A DNA stretch of 64,000 nt. Origin: Arcobacter siniprincipis (GTDB lineage Bacteria; Campylobacterota; Campylobacteria; Campylobacterales; Arcobacteraceae). Under the pieces are notes generated by a model. The model did not search any database and was not told where the DNA came from. It was given only the letters and a program-made list of their open reading frames with translations. Positions 51,947 to 60,743 of the stretch are shown here, piece by piece. Position 1 is the first letter of the stretch. Each line of letters starts with the position of its first letter. Location: assembly GCF_048571125.1 (NCBI RefSeq), contig NZ_CP182343.1, positions 1,984,001 through 2,048,000 of the forward strand, in the 5' to 3' direction. Made by a program: the position numbers and the translations under genes.

Positions 51947-52393
51947 TTACTCAGCAATTACATCAAATTTAACTGTTCCATGGATTCCATGACCTAGTTT
52001 ACAATCTGCTTCAAAGATACCTTCTGTTTTTACTTTTGAATTTAATGTTATATTTTTTTTATCTAAATCAATATCTGCTTGCTCTTTTAATATTTCAGCA
52101 ATCTCTTTATTTGTAACAGAACCAATCAAGTGTCCATTAGCTCCAATTTTATGTTTTATTGTAAATTTTTGAGAATCAAGTATTTTTGCAGTCTCTTTTG
52201 CAGTTTCTATTTCTTCTGCTTCTTTTTGGGCTTCTCTTCTCATTTGAGCTTTGTGTTTATTTAAAACTTCATTTGTTGCAAGTAATGCTAAACCTTTTCC
52301 AATTAAAAAATTTTTCCCATAACCATCAGAAACTTCTTTTACTTCACCAGCTTTACCAGTACCTTTTACATCTTTTAATAATAATACTTTCAT
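51947..52393 (-). CDS. rplI: 50S ribosomal protein L9
   Basis: A 148-residue L9. The N-terminal rRNA-binding domain begins Met-Lys-Val-Leu-Leu-Leu-Lys-Asp-Val and has Gly-Lys-Ala-Gly-Glu-Val-Lys-Glu-Val-Ser-Asp-Gly-Tyr near residues 13-25. A long charged helix links it to the C-terminal domain. It heads the leftward run rplI-hslV-hslU, with an AT-rich promoter region upstream including ATGATACTATAAT-like sequence. Confidence 0.97.
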   Translation of the reverse strand: MKVLLLKDVKGTGKAGEVKEVSDGYGKNFLIGKGLALLATNEVLNKHKAQMRREAQKEAEEIETAKETAKILDSQKFTIKHKIGANGHLIGSVTNKEIAEILKEQADIDLDKKNITLNSKVKTEGIFEADCKLGHGIHGTVKFDVIAE

Positions 52394-52477
52394 AATATAT
52401 TCTCCATATTTTAAATAGCTAATATGATACTATAATATTTTTGAAGTAAATATAAATATGAAAGTAGAGATATAAAT

Positions 52478-53119
52478 TTAACTTGCTAATTCTTCTAAAG
52501 AAGTACTATGTTCTCTAATATTTCTTTTTTTTACATAGTTATTTAAACCAATGTGATTGTTATATCCCAAAAGTTTTGCTATTTTTCTAACAGATAATCC
52601 CACACTTAAAAGTTCTTCTATTTTATCTCTTTGTTTATCAAATTTTGATTTTTGGATAGTACCTTTTGGTTTACCTAAACTTTGACCACTTAGTTTTTTT
52701 GCACTTAGAGCTTCTTTTGTTCTTAAACTCATTAAGTCTTTTTCCAAAGCAATTGTCATAGATATCATTCCTAAAACCATTTTTGTAAGCATGTCATCAT
52801 TATCAACTAATTCTAGGTTTTGTTTTATCACTAAAATTCTTACTTTATTTTCCAATAAAAATTTAACAATTTCTAAAATTGTTTCAATCGTTCTTCCAAA
52901 AACATTTAAATCATATACGATTAAAGTAGAGTTCATTTTACATGATTTTAATAATTCTAAAATATTTTTTTCTTCAGATGGAGTGTTGATTTCTACCTCA
53001 ATATTATGAAAAATTTCCATATTATGTTTCTTGACATAATTAATAATTCCATTTTCTTGTTCTTCTGTATAGTTTTTATTATTTTTATTTATTCTTAAAT
53101 AAGTGAAATTTTTAGACAT
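52478..53119 (-). CDS. Serine-recombinase-like protein lacking the catalytic serine
   Basis: A 213-residue protein with the small resolvase/invertase layout: catalytic-like domain at 1-125, long helix around 120-140 (Glu-Lys-Asp-Leu-Met-Ser-Leu-Arg-Thr-Lys-Glu-Ala), and a C-terminal HTH (about 165-198, Ser-Val-Arg-Lys-Ile-Ala-Lys-Leu-Leu-Gly). The usual Tyr-x-Arg-Val-Ser is Tyr-Leu-Arg-Ile-Asn, so the nucleophilic serine is Asn11. The usual Asp-Arg-x-Gly-Arg is Asn72-Val73-Phe-Gly-Arg76, losing Asp and Arg. It cannot perform normal serine recombination and is probably a DNA-binding regulator. There is no transposase or inverted-repeat pair nearby. Confidence 0.8.
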   Translation of the reverse strand: MSKNFTYLRINKNNKNYTEEQENGIINYVKKHNMEIFHNIEVEINTPSEEKNILELLKSCKMNSTLIVYDLNVFGRTIETILEIVKFLLENKVRILVIKQNLELVDNDDMLTKMVLGMISMTIALEKDLMSLRTKEALSAKKLSGQSLGKPKGTIQKSKFDKQRDKIEELLSVGLSVRKIAKLLGYNNHIGLNNYVKKRNIREHSTSLEELAS

Positions 53120-53229
53120 AATTATCCTTTAAACATTTAGTATAACTTAAATTAATAAAATTATACAAAATGATTGCTTTATCTTAATTTATAGTAATAC
53201 AAAATGTTAGCATTCCAATGATTAATATT

Positions 53230-53245
53230 AGCTTAAATTTAAGCT
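53230..53245. promoter_or_regulatory. 16-bp perfect palindrome upstream of recombinase-like gene
   Basis: AGCTTAAATTTAAGCT is a perfect palindrome about 110 bases upstream of the recombinase-like gene and about 110 bases before ubiX. It resembles a dimer-binding site. The same gap has two ATACAAAATG copies (about 53163 and 53199). No protein is assigned to it. Confidence 0.4.
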
Positions 53246-53355
53246 TTTAATAAGTTTTTAACTTTTAAATTCTGAAACATAATACATAATTGTTTGAAAA
53301 TAAAGATTTTTTAGGCTAATATCACTAATTTATCTAAAGAATATAAGGATCTAAA

Positions 53356-53916
53356 TTGAGATTAGTTGTAGCAATTAGCGGTGCTAGTGGAGTAAATTTA
53401 GGAATTAAATTTTTAGAGCTTTTACCTCAGGACATCCAAGCTTTTGTTGTTATTTCAGAAAGTGCAAAAATTGCATTAAAATATGAACATAATTCAGCAT
53501 TTGAAAAACTGAAAAATCAAGAAAATATCAAACTTTTTAAGAATAGTGACATAGCTGCACCTATTGCATCAGGTTCATTTAAAATTGACAAGATGGTAAT
53601 TATCCCATGTTCTATGAATACTTTAGCAAAATGTGCATATGGTTTTGCAGATAATCTAATTACAAGAGCATTTGCTGTATCCTTAAAAGAAAAAAGGGAA
53701 GTTTTAATAGCTCCCAGAGAAATGCCTTTTTCTCAGATTCCTTTAGAAAATATGACCAAATTGTCATCATTGGGTGTTATTATTTCACCTCCTATATTGG
53801 GTTATTATTCAAATAACACAACAATTGATGAAATGGAAAACTTTATTATTGGAAAATGGTATGACAGTTTAGGAATAGAAAATAGTTTATATAAAAGATG
53901 GAAAGAAGATGAATAA
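53356..53916 (+). CDS. ubiX: Flavin prenyltransferase UbiX
   Basis: A 186-residue UbiX, which makes prenylated FMN for the UbiD decarboxylase. The N-terminal Val-Ala-Ile-Ser-Gly-Ala-Ser-Gly-Val motif (residues 4-12), the Ile-Pro-Cys-Ser-Met-Asn-Thr-Leu-Ala segment near 92 and the Ala-Pro-Arg-Glu-Met-Pro segment near 122 are diagnostic. The start is TTG, preceded by AAGGA at about eight bases. It overlaps coaD by 8 bases in a four-gene rightward run. Confidence 0.93.
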   Translation: MRLVVAISGASGVNLGIKFLELLPQDIQAFVVISESAKIALKYEHNSAFEKLKNQENIKLFKNSDIAAPIASGSFKIDKMVIIPCSMNTLAKCAYGFADNLITRAFAVSLKEKREVLIAPREMPFSQIPLENMTKLSSLGVIISPPILGYYSNNTTIDEMENFIIGKWYDSLGIENSLYKRWKEDE

Positions 53917-54403
53917 AGAAAATAAAGAACAAATCTCATCATACAAAAGTGCTATATATTCAGGTACATTTGATCCAATTACAAATGGACATATGGATAT
54001 TATAAAAAGAGCAGCAAATATTTTTGATGAAGTAATTATAGCAGTTGCAAAAAGTGAAAGAAAAAAACCTATGTTTTCCCATGAAAAAAGAGTTGAATTC
54101 GCAAAAGAAGCCACAAAAAATATTAGTGGTGTAAAAGTTGTAGGATTTGATACTTTATTAGTTGATTTAGCAACTAGTTTAAGTATTACAACTATTATTA
54201 GGGGTTTAAGAGCAGTAAGTGATTTTGAATATGAACTTCAAATGGGATATGCAAACTCTTCAATTAATAAGACAATTGAGACTTTATATCTTATGCCAAC
54301 GCTTGAAAATGCCTTTGTTAGTTCTACAATTGTTAGAGAAATTATATTATTTAAAGGTAAGTTTCAACACTTAGTTCCAAAAGAGGTTATAGAATGTATG
54401 TAG
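53909..54403 (+). CDS. coaD: Phosphopantetheine adenylyltransferase
   Basis: A 164-residue nucleotidyltransferase of coenzyme A synthesis. It shows Tyr-Ser-Gly-Thr-Phe-Asp-Pro-Ile-Thr-Asn-Gly-His near residue 17 (the Thr/His-x-Gly-His motif) and Gly-Leu-Arg-Ala-Val-Ser-Asp-Phe-Glu-Tyr-Glu near 97. Val-Ser-Ser-Thr-Ile-Val-Arg-Glu follows near 135. It transfers AMP from ATP to 4'-phosphopantetheine. It overlaps ubiX (8 bases) and tmk (10 bases), so all three are translationally coupled. Confidence 0.96.
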   Translation: MNKENKEQISSYKSAIYSGTFDPITNGHMDIIKRAANIFDEVIIAVAKSERKKPMFSHEKRVEFAKEATKNISGVKVVGFDTLLVDLATSLSITTIIRGLRAVSDFEYELQMGYANSSINKTIETLYLMPTLENAFVSSTIVREIILFKGKFQHLVPKEVIECM

Positions 54404-54960
54404 TTATAGAAGGAATTGATACAGCTGGAAAATCTACTCAGCTTGAAATTCTATCAAAAAAGTTTAGTGAGGCTATTTTTACAAAAGAGCCAGGGGCGAC
54501 AAAACTTGGTAGTAAACTAAGAGAAATGGCACTTAATGGTGAAGCCAAATCAAAAATTGCAGAGATGTTTTTATTTTTAGCAGACAGAGCTGAACATATA
54601 GAAGAGGTAATAAAACCAAATATTGACAAAATGATTATTTCAGATAGATCAGTTATTTCAGGTATTGCTTATGCTTCAAGTTTGCCAATTGAAGTTGTCA
54701 CAACTTTAAATTTGATAGCTACGGAAAATACTTTGCCTAGCCATACTATTTTATTAGAATTGAGTAAAGAAGAGTTAACAAAAAGATTAGGAAATAAATC
54801 AAATGATTCAATTGAATCAAGGGGAATTGATTATTTAATTGATATTCAAAATAGAATGAAAAAGACAATTGATTTGTTAAGTTTAAACTACATCTTTATA
54901 GATGCAAGTTTAAGTATAGAAGAAATTGCAAAAAAAATTGAGGATTTTATAAATGGGTAA
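54394..54960 (+). CDS. tmk: Thymidylate kinase
   Basis: A 188-residue kinase phosphorylating dTMP to dTDP. The P-loop is in Glu-Gly-Ile-Asp-Thr-Ala-Gly-Lys-Ser-Thr (residues 5-14). The substrate segment Thr-Lys-Glu-Pro-Gly-Ala, where most relatives have Arg-Glu-Pro-Gly-Gly, is near residue 31. The DRS/DRY-like Ser-Asp-Arg-Ser-Val-Ile-Ser motif is near 85. It overlaps coaD and hisS by 10 and 8 bases. Confidence 0.95.
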   Translation: MYVVIEGIDTAGKSTQLEILSKKFSEAIFTKEPGATKLGSKLREMALNGEAKSKIAEMFLFLADRAEHIEEVIKPNIDKMIISDRSVISGIAYASSLPIEVVTTLNLIATENTLPSHTILLELSKEELTKRLGNKSNDSIESRGIDYLIDIQNRMKKTIDLLSLNYIFIDASLSIEEIAKKIEDFING

Positions 54961-56176
54961 ACAAAATATTCAAAGTCTAAGAGGGATGAATGATATTTTA
55001 GGAAAAGAGAGTGAACTTTTTACATATTTTGTTGAAAATGCTTCAAAAATAGCTAAGAACTATGGATTTACATACATGGAGACTCCTATTTTAGAAGAGA
55101 CTGCACTTTTTAAAAGAAGTGTTGGAGAAAGTAGTGATATTGTAAATAAAGAGATGTATCAATTTATCGACAAGGGTGAAAATGATGTATGTTTAAGACC
55201 AGAAGGAACAGCAGGGGTTGTTAGAAGTTTTGTAGAAAACAAATTTGACCGTGCTGGTGGAACATATAAATGGTACTATTATGGTCCTATGTTTAGATAT
55301 GAAAGACCACAAAAAGGAAGACTTAGAGAATTTCACCAATTTGGCTGTGAAGTTTTTGGCATAGATTCTGTTTATGAAGATGCAAATATTATCATGATGC
55401 TAAAAGAGATTTTAGATTTCTTTGGTATTGGCTTTACTTTACAACTAAACTCATTAGGTTGCCCTATTTGTATGCCTCCATATAAAGAAAATCTTGTAAA
55501 AGTGTTAACAAATATAAAAACAGAACTTTGTGAGGATTGTAATAGACGAATAGAAACAAATCCTATAAGAGTTTTAGACTGTAAAAATGAAAAATGTCAA
55601 TCACTTTTAGTCAATGCTCCAAAGATAACAGATAATTTATGTGAAAAATGTGATAGTGATTTTGAAAAATTAAAAGAGATTTTAGATTTTAATAATGTAA
55701 GTTATGTTATAGATTCAAACTTAGTTCGAGGTTTAGATTATTATTCTCAAACTGCCTTTGAATTTACATCAAATGAAATTGGTGCTCAAAGTGCAATTGC
55801 AGGTGGTGGAAGATATGATAGACTTGTAGAGTTTTTAGGTGGAAGAGCAACTCCTGGAATTGGATTTGCTATAGGAATTGAGCGATTACTTGAACTAATA
55901 AAACAAAAAGATATAAAAGAAGATACAATTTATTTAGGTGCGATGAGTGAAGATGCACTAAATACAATAACAAAAGTTGCTCTTAAAAAAAGAAAGACAA
56001 CAAAAACTATTATAGAGTATAGCCCAAGAAGTTTTGGAAAGCATTTCAAAATAGCTGAAAAACATGGTGCAAATATTGTCGCATTGATTGGTGAGACAGA
56101 ACTAGACAATGGAACAATTTATATAAAAAATATAGATACACAAGAAGAACAAAATTTAAAATTAGAGGATTTTTAA
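54953..56176 (+). CDS. hisS: Histidyl-tRNA synthetase
   Basis: A 407-residue class II tRNA synthetase. Motif 2 is in Phe-Arg-Tyr-Glu-Arg-Pro-Gln-Lys-Gly-Arg near residue 116, with Leu-Arg-Pro-Glu-Gly-Thr-Ala upstream. The His-specific motifs are Leu-Val-Arg-Gly-Leu-Asp-Tyr-Tyr and Gly-Gly-Gly-Arg-Tyr-Asp. Motif 3 is Gly-Ile-Gly-Phe-Ala-Ile-Gly-Ile-Glu-Arg. The middle insertion has several Cys (CPIC, CEDC, CEKC) that may bind zinc, common in the family. The C-terminal anticodon-binding domain is complete. It overlaps tmk by 8 bases. Confidence 0.97.
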   Translation: MGKQNIQSLRGMNDILGKESELFTYFVENASKIAKNYGFTYMETPILEETALFKRSVGESSDIVNKEMYQFIDKGENDVCLRPEGTAGVVRSFVENKFDRAGGTYKWYYYGPMFRYERPQKGRLREFHQFGCEVFGIDSVYEDANIIMMLKEILDFFGIGFTLQLNSLGCPICMPPYKENLVKVLTNIKTELCEDCNRRIETNPIRVLDCKNEKCQSLLVNAPKITDNLCEKCDSDFEKLKEILDFNNVSYVIDSNLVRGLDYYSQTAFEFTSNEIGAQSAIAGGGRYDRLVEFLGGRATPGIGFAIGIERLLELIKQKDIKEDTIYLGAMSEDALNTITKVALKKRKTTKTIIEYSPRSFGKHFKIAEKHGANIVALIGETELDNGTIYIKNIDTQEEQNLKLEDF

Positions 56177-56178
56177 TA

Positions 56179-57984
56179 GTGAATGATTATGGTATTGACA
56201 TCTGGAGTGATGATAATTTTATTATTGAAGATGGATTAGCAAAAGTTAATTTTGACTGTAAACCATCACTAATATCTATTGTAAAAGATATTAGAAAACA
56301 AGATTTTAAAGGCCCTTTGCTTTTAAGATTTCCACATATAACAAAAAAACAAATACATACACTTTATGATGTATTTAATGCAAGTATAAAAGAGTATAAC
56401 TATCAAGGAACATTTAATGCAGTGTTTCCTTTAAAAGTAAATCAATTACCTAACTTCATTCACCCTTTGATACATGAAGGAAAAAAATTCAATTATGGAT
56501 TAGAAGCTGGGAGTAAAGCAGAACTTGTTATTGCAATGACATATAATAATATAGGTTCTCCTATTACTGTAAATGGATTTAAAGATAAAGAGATGATTCA
56601 TTTAGGTTTTATTGCAAAAAAAATGGGACATAATATTACTTTGATTATTGAAGGTTTAAATGAACTTGAGATGATTGTAGAAGTTCTAAAAGAGACAAAA
56701 CTTGAATGTCCAAATATAGGATTAAGAGTAAGACTTCATAGTGGTGGAAGCGGATTATGGGCTAAAAGTGGAGGAATAAACTCTAAATTTGGTCTTACAT
56801 CAACTGAAATCCTTGAAGCATATGAATTAATGGAGGAGTGTAATATTGTTGATTATCTTACTATGATTCACTTTCATATAGGTTCAGCAATGAACTCAAT
56901 AAAACCATTAAAAAAAGCACTAAGAGAATCTGGACATATTTATGCAGAACTTAAAAATTTAGGTGCAACTAACTTAAAATCAATTAATATTGGTGGTGGT
57001 TTAGCAGTTGAATATAATGCCTATGAAAGAACAAGATTTTATTCACTTAGTGAGTTTGCAAGTGATGTTATATTTACATTAAAAGATATTGCTAAGCAAA
57101 AAGGTGTTGATGAACCAAATATCTTCACAGAATCAGGAAGATTTATTTCAGCTGCTTCAACAGTACTTATAACTCCTGTACTAGAGCTTTTTTCATCTGA
57201 ATATGAACTTGATCAATTAAAACTAAAAGAAAAAAATCCCCCACTAATTCAAGAGTTATTTTATTTACATAGAGATATGACTAAAAAAACTGCTTATGAG
57301 TATATGCATGATAGTACAGATCACATGGAATCACTTTTAACACTTTTTGATTTAGGTTATATTGATTTACAAGATAGATCAAATGCAGAAGTTCTAACCC
57401 ACCAAATAATAAAAAAAGCTATTTCATTTTTAGAAATTAATGATTATGGAGAGTTAAAAAAACTTAATGAAAGTATTCAAGAAAAGTATTTATTGAATTT
57501 TTCTCTTTTCCAATCACTTCCTGATTATTGGGGTATCGATCAAGAATTTCCAGTAATGCCTTTAACACATTTAGACAAAAATCCTACAAGAAGTGCTTCT
57601 TTATGGGATATTACTTGTGATAGTGATGGGGAAATTCCTTTTGACTCAAAAAAACCACTTTATTTACATGATATAAATTTAAATGAAGAGGACTATTTCT
57701 TAGGCTTTTTTAATGTTGGAGCATATCAAGATACTTTAGGAATGAAACATAACCTCTTCTCACACCCAACTGAAGTTAATGTAGTATTTAAAGATGGGAA
57801 AGTTGTATTAGAAAAAATATTAGAATCTCAAAAAATAATTGATATCCTTGAAGACATTGATTATGATACAGATAATATGAAAAATATTTTAAGAAAGAAT
57901 CTGGATCCAGAAATTTATAAAGATTTGAAAAAATATTTAAATGAAAATAGTTATTTAAAAACTATATGGAGTTATTATGAGTGA
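56179..57984 (+). CDS. speA: Biosynthetic arginine decarboxylase
   Basis: A 601-residue fold-III PLP enzyme converting arginine to agmatine for polyamine synthesis. The PLP Lys is in Phe-Pro-Leu-Lys-Val-Asn-Gln near residue 90. Glu-Ala-Gly-Ser-Lys-Ala-Glu follows near 112, then His-Ser-Gly-Gly-Ser-Gly-Leu-Trp near 188, Asn-Ile-Gly-Gly-Gly-Leu near 272 and Glu-Ser-Gly-Arg near 314. The start is GTG, two bases after hisS. The gene is followed by cysE with an 8-base overlap, an order also seen in other Campylobacterota. Confidence 0.95.
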   Translation: MNDYGIDIWSDDNFIIEDGLAKVNFDCKPSLISIVKDIRKQDFKGPLLLRFPHITKKQIHTLYDVFNASIKEYNYQGTFNAVFPLKVNQLPNFIHPLIHEGKKFNYGLEAGSKAELVIAMTYNNIGSPITVNGFKDKEMIHLGFIAKKMGHNITLIIEGLNELEMIVEVLKETKLECPNIGLRVRLHSGGSGLWAKSGGINSKFGLTSTEILEAYELMEECNIVDYLTMIHFHIGSAMNSIKPLKKALRESGHIYAELKNLGATNLKSINIGGGLAVEYNAYERTRFYSLSEFASDVIFTLKDIAKQKGVDEPNIFTESGRFISAASTVLITPVLELFSSEYELDQLKLKEKNPPLIQELFYLHRDMTKKTAYEYMHDSTDHMESLLTLFDLGYIDLQDRSNAEVLTHQIIKKAISFLEINDYGELKKLNESIQEKYLLNFSLFQSLPDYWGIDQEFPVMPLTHLDKNPTRSASLWDITCDSDGEIPFDSKKPLYLHDINLNEEDYFLGFFNVGAYQDTLGMKHNLFSHPTEVNVVFKDGKVVLEKILESQKIIDILEDIDYDTDNMKNILRKNLDPEIYKDLKKYLNENSYLKTIWSYYE

Positions 57985-58741
57985 TGAAATAAATAAAGAA
58001 ACAATTAAACCAGAACCAAATACTGAAAAAATCTCTCTTTGGAAACAGATAAAAGAAGACTTTTCTGTTCCAAAATTAAATGACCCAGCACTAAACTCTA
58101 ATATTGAACTTATTTTTAATTACCCTGGAGTTTGGGCAGTTATCAATCATAGAATTGCAAATAGACTTTATAAAAAGAATTTCAAACTAACTTCTAGAAT
58201 AATAATGGGACTTACCCAATTTTTATGTAATATGGATATTCATCCAGCTGCAACCATTGGGAGAAGAGTATTTATAGACCATGGAATTGGTGTAGTTATT
58301 GGACAAACTGCAATTGTGGAAGATGATGTACTAATTTACCAAGGTGTAACTCTTGGAGGAGTTAGTTTAAATAAGGGTAAAAGACACCCTACTATTAAAT
58401 CAAACTCTGTAATTGGAAGTGGCGCTAAAGTTTTAGGAAATATTACTGTTGGTAAAAATAGCAAAATTGGAGCAAATTCTGTTGTAATTTGTGATGTACC
58501 AAAAAACTCAACTGCAGTTGGAGTACCTGCTAAAATTATCAAAAGAGATGATAAAAATGGTAGATTAAATCATGGAGATTTACCAGATATAAATAAAGAG
58601 ATGTTTGAATATCTATTAAAAAGAGTTGCTGTTTTAGAACATGCAATTAAAAAACATGATGGAATTGATTTGACTAATGAAGATACAGATCTTGAATGTA
58701 TTTACAAAAAATTTATTTCTGCAATGAACTCTATTAGATAA
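57977..58741 (+). CDS. cysE: Serine O-acetyltransferase
   Basis: A 254-residue hexapeptide-repeat acyltransferase, the first step of cysteine synthesis. It shows Ile-His-Pro-Ala-Ala-Thr-Ile-Gly and Ile-Asp-His-Gly-Ile-Gly-Val-Val-Ile-Gly-Gln-Thr, with the catalytic His in Asp-His-Gly near residue 96. The left-handed helix repeats run to Val-Gly-Val-Pro-Ala-Lys-Ile-Ile near residue 190. The C-terminal extension after the repeats is longer than in the E. coli enzyme. It overlaps speA by 8 bases and the TSUP gene by one base. Confidence 0.95.
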   Translation: MSDEINKETIKPEPNTEKISLWKQIKEDFSVPKLNDPALNSNIELIFNYPGVWAVINHRIANRLYKKNFKLTSRIIMGLTQFLCNMDIHPAATIGRRVFIDHGIGVVIGQTAIVEDDVLIYQGVTLGGVSLNKGKRHPTIKSNSVIGSGAKVLGNITVGKNSKIGANSVVICDVPKNSTAVGVPAKIIKRDDKNGRLNHGDLPDINKEMFEYLLKRVAVLEHAIKKHDGIDLTNEDTDLECIYKKFISAMNSIR

Positions 58742-59475
58742 TGATTTTTGAACTTCTATTTTTAGGACTTGTTACAGGTTTTGTTTCAGGTTTTTTTGGT
58801 GTTGGAGGAGGAATGATACTTGTTCCAATGCTTTTATTATCTGGATTAGTTATGAAAGAAGCCATATCTATTTCAGTTGTTCAAATGGTATTTAGTTCAA
58901 TTTTTGGTTCATTTTTAAATAGTAAAAAACAATCAGGTATATTAGTTGATGGAATAGCCATTGGAAGTGGAGGCTTCTTAGGAGGTCTATGCTCAGGATT
59001 TGTAGTTGCTACATTTTCAAATCTAACTTTGCAATATATATTTATATTAATTATGCTAGCTTCAATTTTAAAACTTTTTGTTACTCCTGCTGAACATGAC
59101 AAAAAAGAAAAAAATCAATCTATATTATTACTTGTATTAATTGGTGCGATTTCAGGTGCGATTGCCATGAGTGTGGGTGCTGGTGGTTCTATTATTATAA
59201 CTCCAATTTTAGTTGGATTTATGAATTACAATTTAAAAAGAGCAACAACCCTAGGACTATTTTTTGTAATCTTTTCTTCAACTGCTGGATTTATATCTTT
59301 AAGCTTCAATGGTCATATGATGTATTCTCAAGGTATAATAGTAGGTTTAGCCTCTTTAGTTGGTGTATATTTAGGTATAAAAATAAAAAATATGATTAAT
59401 CTAGTCTCTTATAAAAAATACATTCTTATTTTGTATACCTTAACTTTTTCAATAATGATTTATAAGACTATTTAG
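58741..59475 (+). CDS. TSUP/TauE-SafE family membrane permease
   Basis: A 244-residue membrane protein with eight predicted helices. The paired Gly-Phe-Phe-Gly-Val-Gly-Gly-Gly (residues 19-26) and Met-Ser-Val-Gly-Ala-Gly-Gly-Ser (about 141-148) motifs define the TauE/SafE family, which exports sulfite, sulfoacetate or similar sulfur compounds. The start codon overlaps the cysE stop by one base (ATAATG), so it may serve sulfur metabolism alongside cysteine synthesis. The exact substrate cannot be read from sequence. Confidence 0.9.
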   Translation: MIFELLFLGLVTGFVSGFFGVGGGMILVPMLLLSGLVMKEAISISVVQMVFSSIFGSFLNSKKQSGILVDGIAIGSGGFLGGLCSGFVVATFSNLTLQYIFILIMLASILKLFVTPAEHDKKEKNQSILLLVLIGAISGAIAMSVGAGGSIIITPILVGFMNYNLKRATTLGLFFVIFSSTAGFISLSFNGHMMYSQGIIVGLASLVGVYLGIKIKNMINLVSYKKYILILYTLTFSIMIYKTI

Positions 59476-60706
59476 TCTTTTTTAAAGCTTGCTCTCTTAA
59501 TTTATCTTTTTTACTTTTTCTTTTACCTTTTACGGGAGCAGTTCCTTTTGTTTTTTCTATAGGAGCTCCTGTTAGTTCAAACCCATTTATTTGCTCTTTT
59601 TCAAGATTAATATCACTTCGTTTTTCAATTAAATCAAAATGTTCTTTATCTTCATGGGATATAAAAGAGACTGCAATACCACTCTTCCCTGCTCTTCCTG
59701 TTCTTCCTATTCTATGAATATAATCAGCAGCAGCCCTTGGTAAGTCATAATTAACCACACATGAAATATTATCTATATGCAATCCACGGGCAGCTATATC
59801 TGTAGCAAATAGTACTTTTATTTTATTTGATTTAAAATCTTCTAAAGTTTCATTTCTCTCTTCTTGAACTAAATCACCATGAAAAGACTCAGCCTCAAAA
59901 CCATATTTTCTGAATTTAAAAGCTAAATTGTCACATGAGCGTTTATTTGCCATGAAAACTAAAACTTGTTGCCAATTCTCTTCTTTTATCAAATGTCTAA
60001 GTAAAGCACTTCTATTCTCTTTATTTACTTCTATTACCCTTTGATTTATACTTTGAACTGTTGTTTCTTCATTTTCAATAAATATTTCAATAGGATTTTG
60101 TGTTATTTTTGAGGCAATATTTAACATCTTTGTAGGATAAGTTGCAGAGAAAAGAAGATTTTGACGCTCTTTTGGTAGAACTTCTAATAAAAGTTCTAAC
60201 TCTTCTTCAAAACCAAAATCAAGCATTTTATCGGCTTCATCTAAAACAAAAAAGTCAAGATTTGATAAATCCATCTGTTTTTTCTTTAAAATATCAAGTA
60301 ATCTTCCAGTAGTAGCGACAATAACATCACACCCTTTTTGAATACTTAATAACTGTTCACCAATACTTTCCCCTCCAATAACACTTACAACTTTTGGTTT
60401 CTTATTCATATATTTACTAAATGTTAAAAAAGCAGTAGATACTTGTAATGCCAACTCTCTTGTTGGAGTTAAAACCAAGCATCTGATTTTTGGCTTTCCT
60501 TCATAATTTTGATTATTCCAAAGATTTAATATGGGTAAAACAAAACTTGCAGTTTTTCCACTTCCAGTTTGTGCTCTTGCAATAATATCTTTATGTTCTA
60601 ATATTAAAGGAATTACTTTTTCTTGAATTGCAGTTGGTTTAATATAGGTACTTTCAGTAAGTGATTTATTTATCTTATCTGATAGTTTTAATTTTAAAAA
60701 TGACAT
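59468..60706 (-). CDS. rhlE: RhlE-type DEAD-box RNA helicase
   Basis: A 412-residue DEAD-box helicase. It begins Met-Ser-Phe-Leu-Lys-Leu with a Q motif (Pro-Thr-Ala-Ile-Gln). Walker A is Ala-Gln-Thr-Gly-Ser-Gly-Lys-Thr near residue 45, Asp-Glu-Ala-Asp near 157, Ser-Ala-Thr near 188, and His-Arg-Ile-Gly-Arg-Thr-Gly-Arg near 335. A Lys/Arg-rich tail follows, as in RhlE/RhlB types involved in ribosome assembly or RNA decay. Its end overlaps the end of the convergent TSUP gene by 8 bases. Confidence 0.92.
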   Translation of the reverse strand: MSFLKLKLSDKINKSLTESTYIKPTAIQEKVIPLILEHKDIIARAQTGSGKTASFVLPILNLWNNQNYEGKPKIRCLVLTPTRELALQVSTAFLTFSKYMNKKPKVVSVIGGESIGEQLLSIQKGCDVIVATTGRLLDILKKKQMDLSNLDFFVLDEADKMLDFGFEEELELLLEVLPKERQNLLFSATYPTKMLNIASKITQNPIEIFIENEETTVQSINQRVIEVNKENRSALLRHLIKEENWQQVLVFMANKRSCDNLAFKFRKYGFEAESFHGDLVQEERNETLEDFKSNKIKVLFATDIAARGLHIDNISCVVNYDLPRAAADYIHRIGRTGRAGKSGIAVSFISHEDKEHFDLIEKRSDINLEKEQINGFELTGAPIEKTKGTAPVKGKRKSKKDKLREQALKKTK

Positions 60707-60743
60707 ATTGTCTAATCCCTTTTATGATTTTTATACTTTATTA

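Noticed and set aside
52478..53119. Active site-specific invertase or resolvase, sign of a mobile element
   Set aside because: The catalytic Ser and the Asp-Arg pair are missing, and there are no inverted repeats, transposase or invertible segment nearby.
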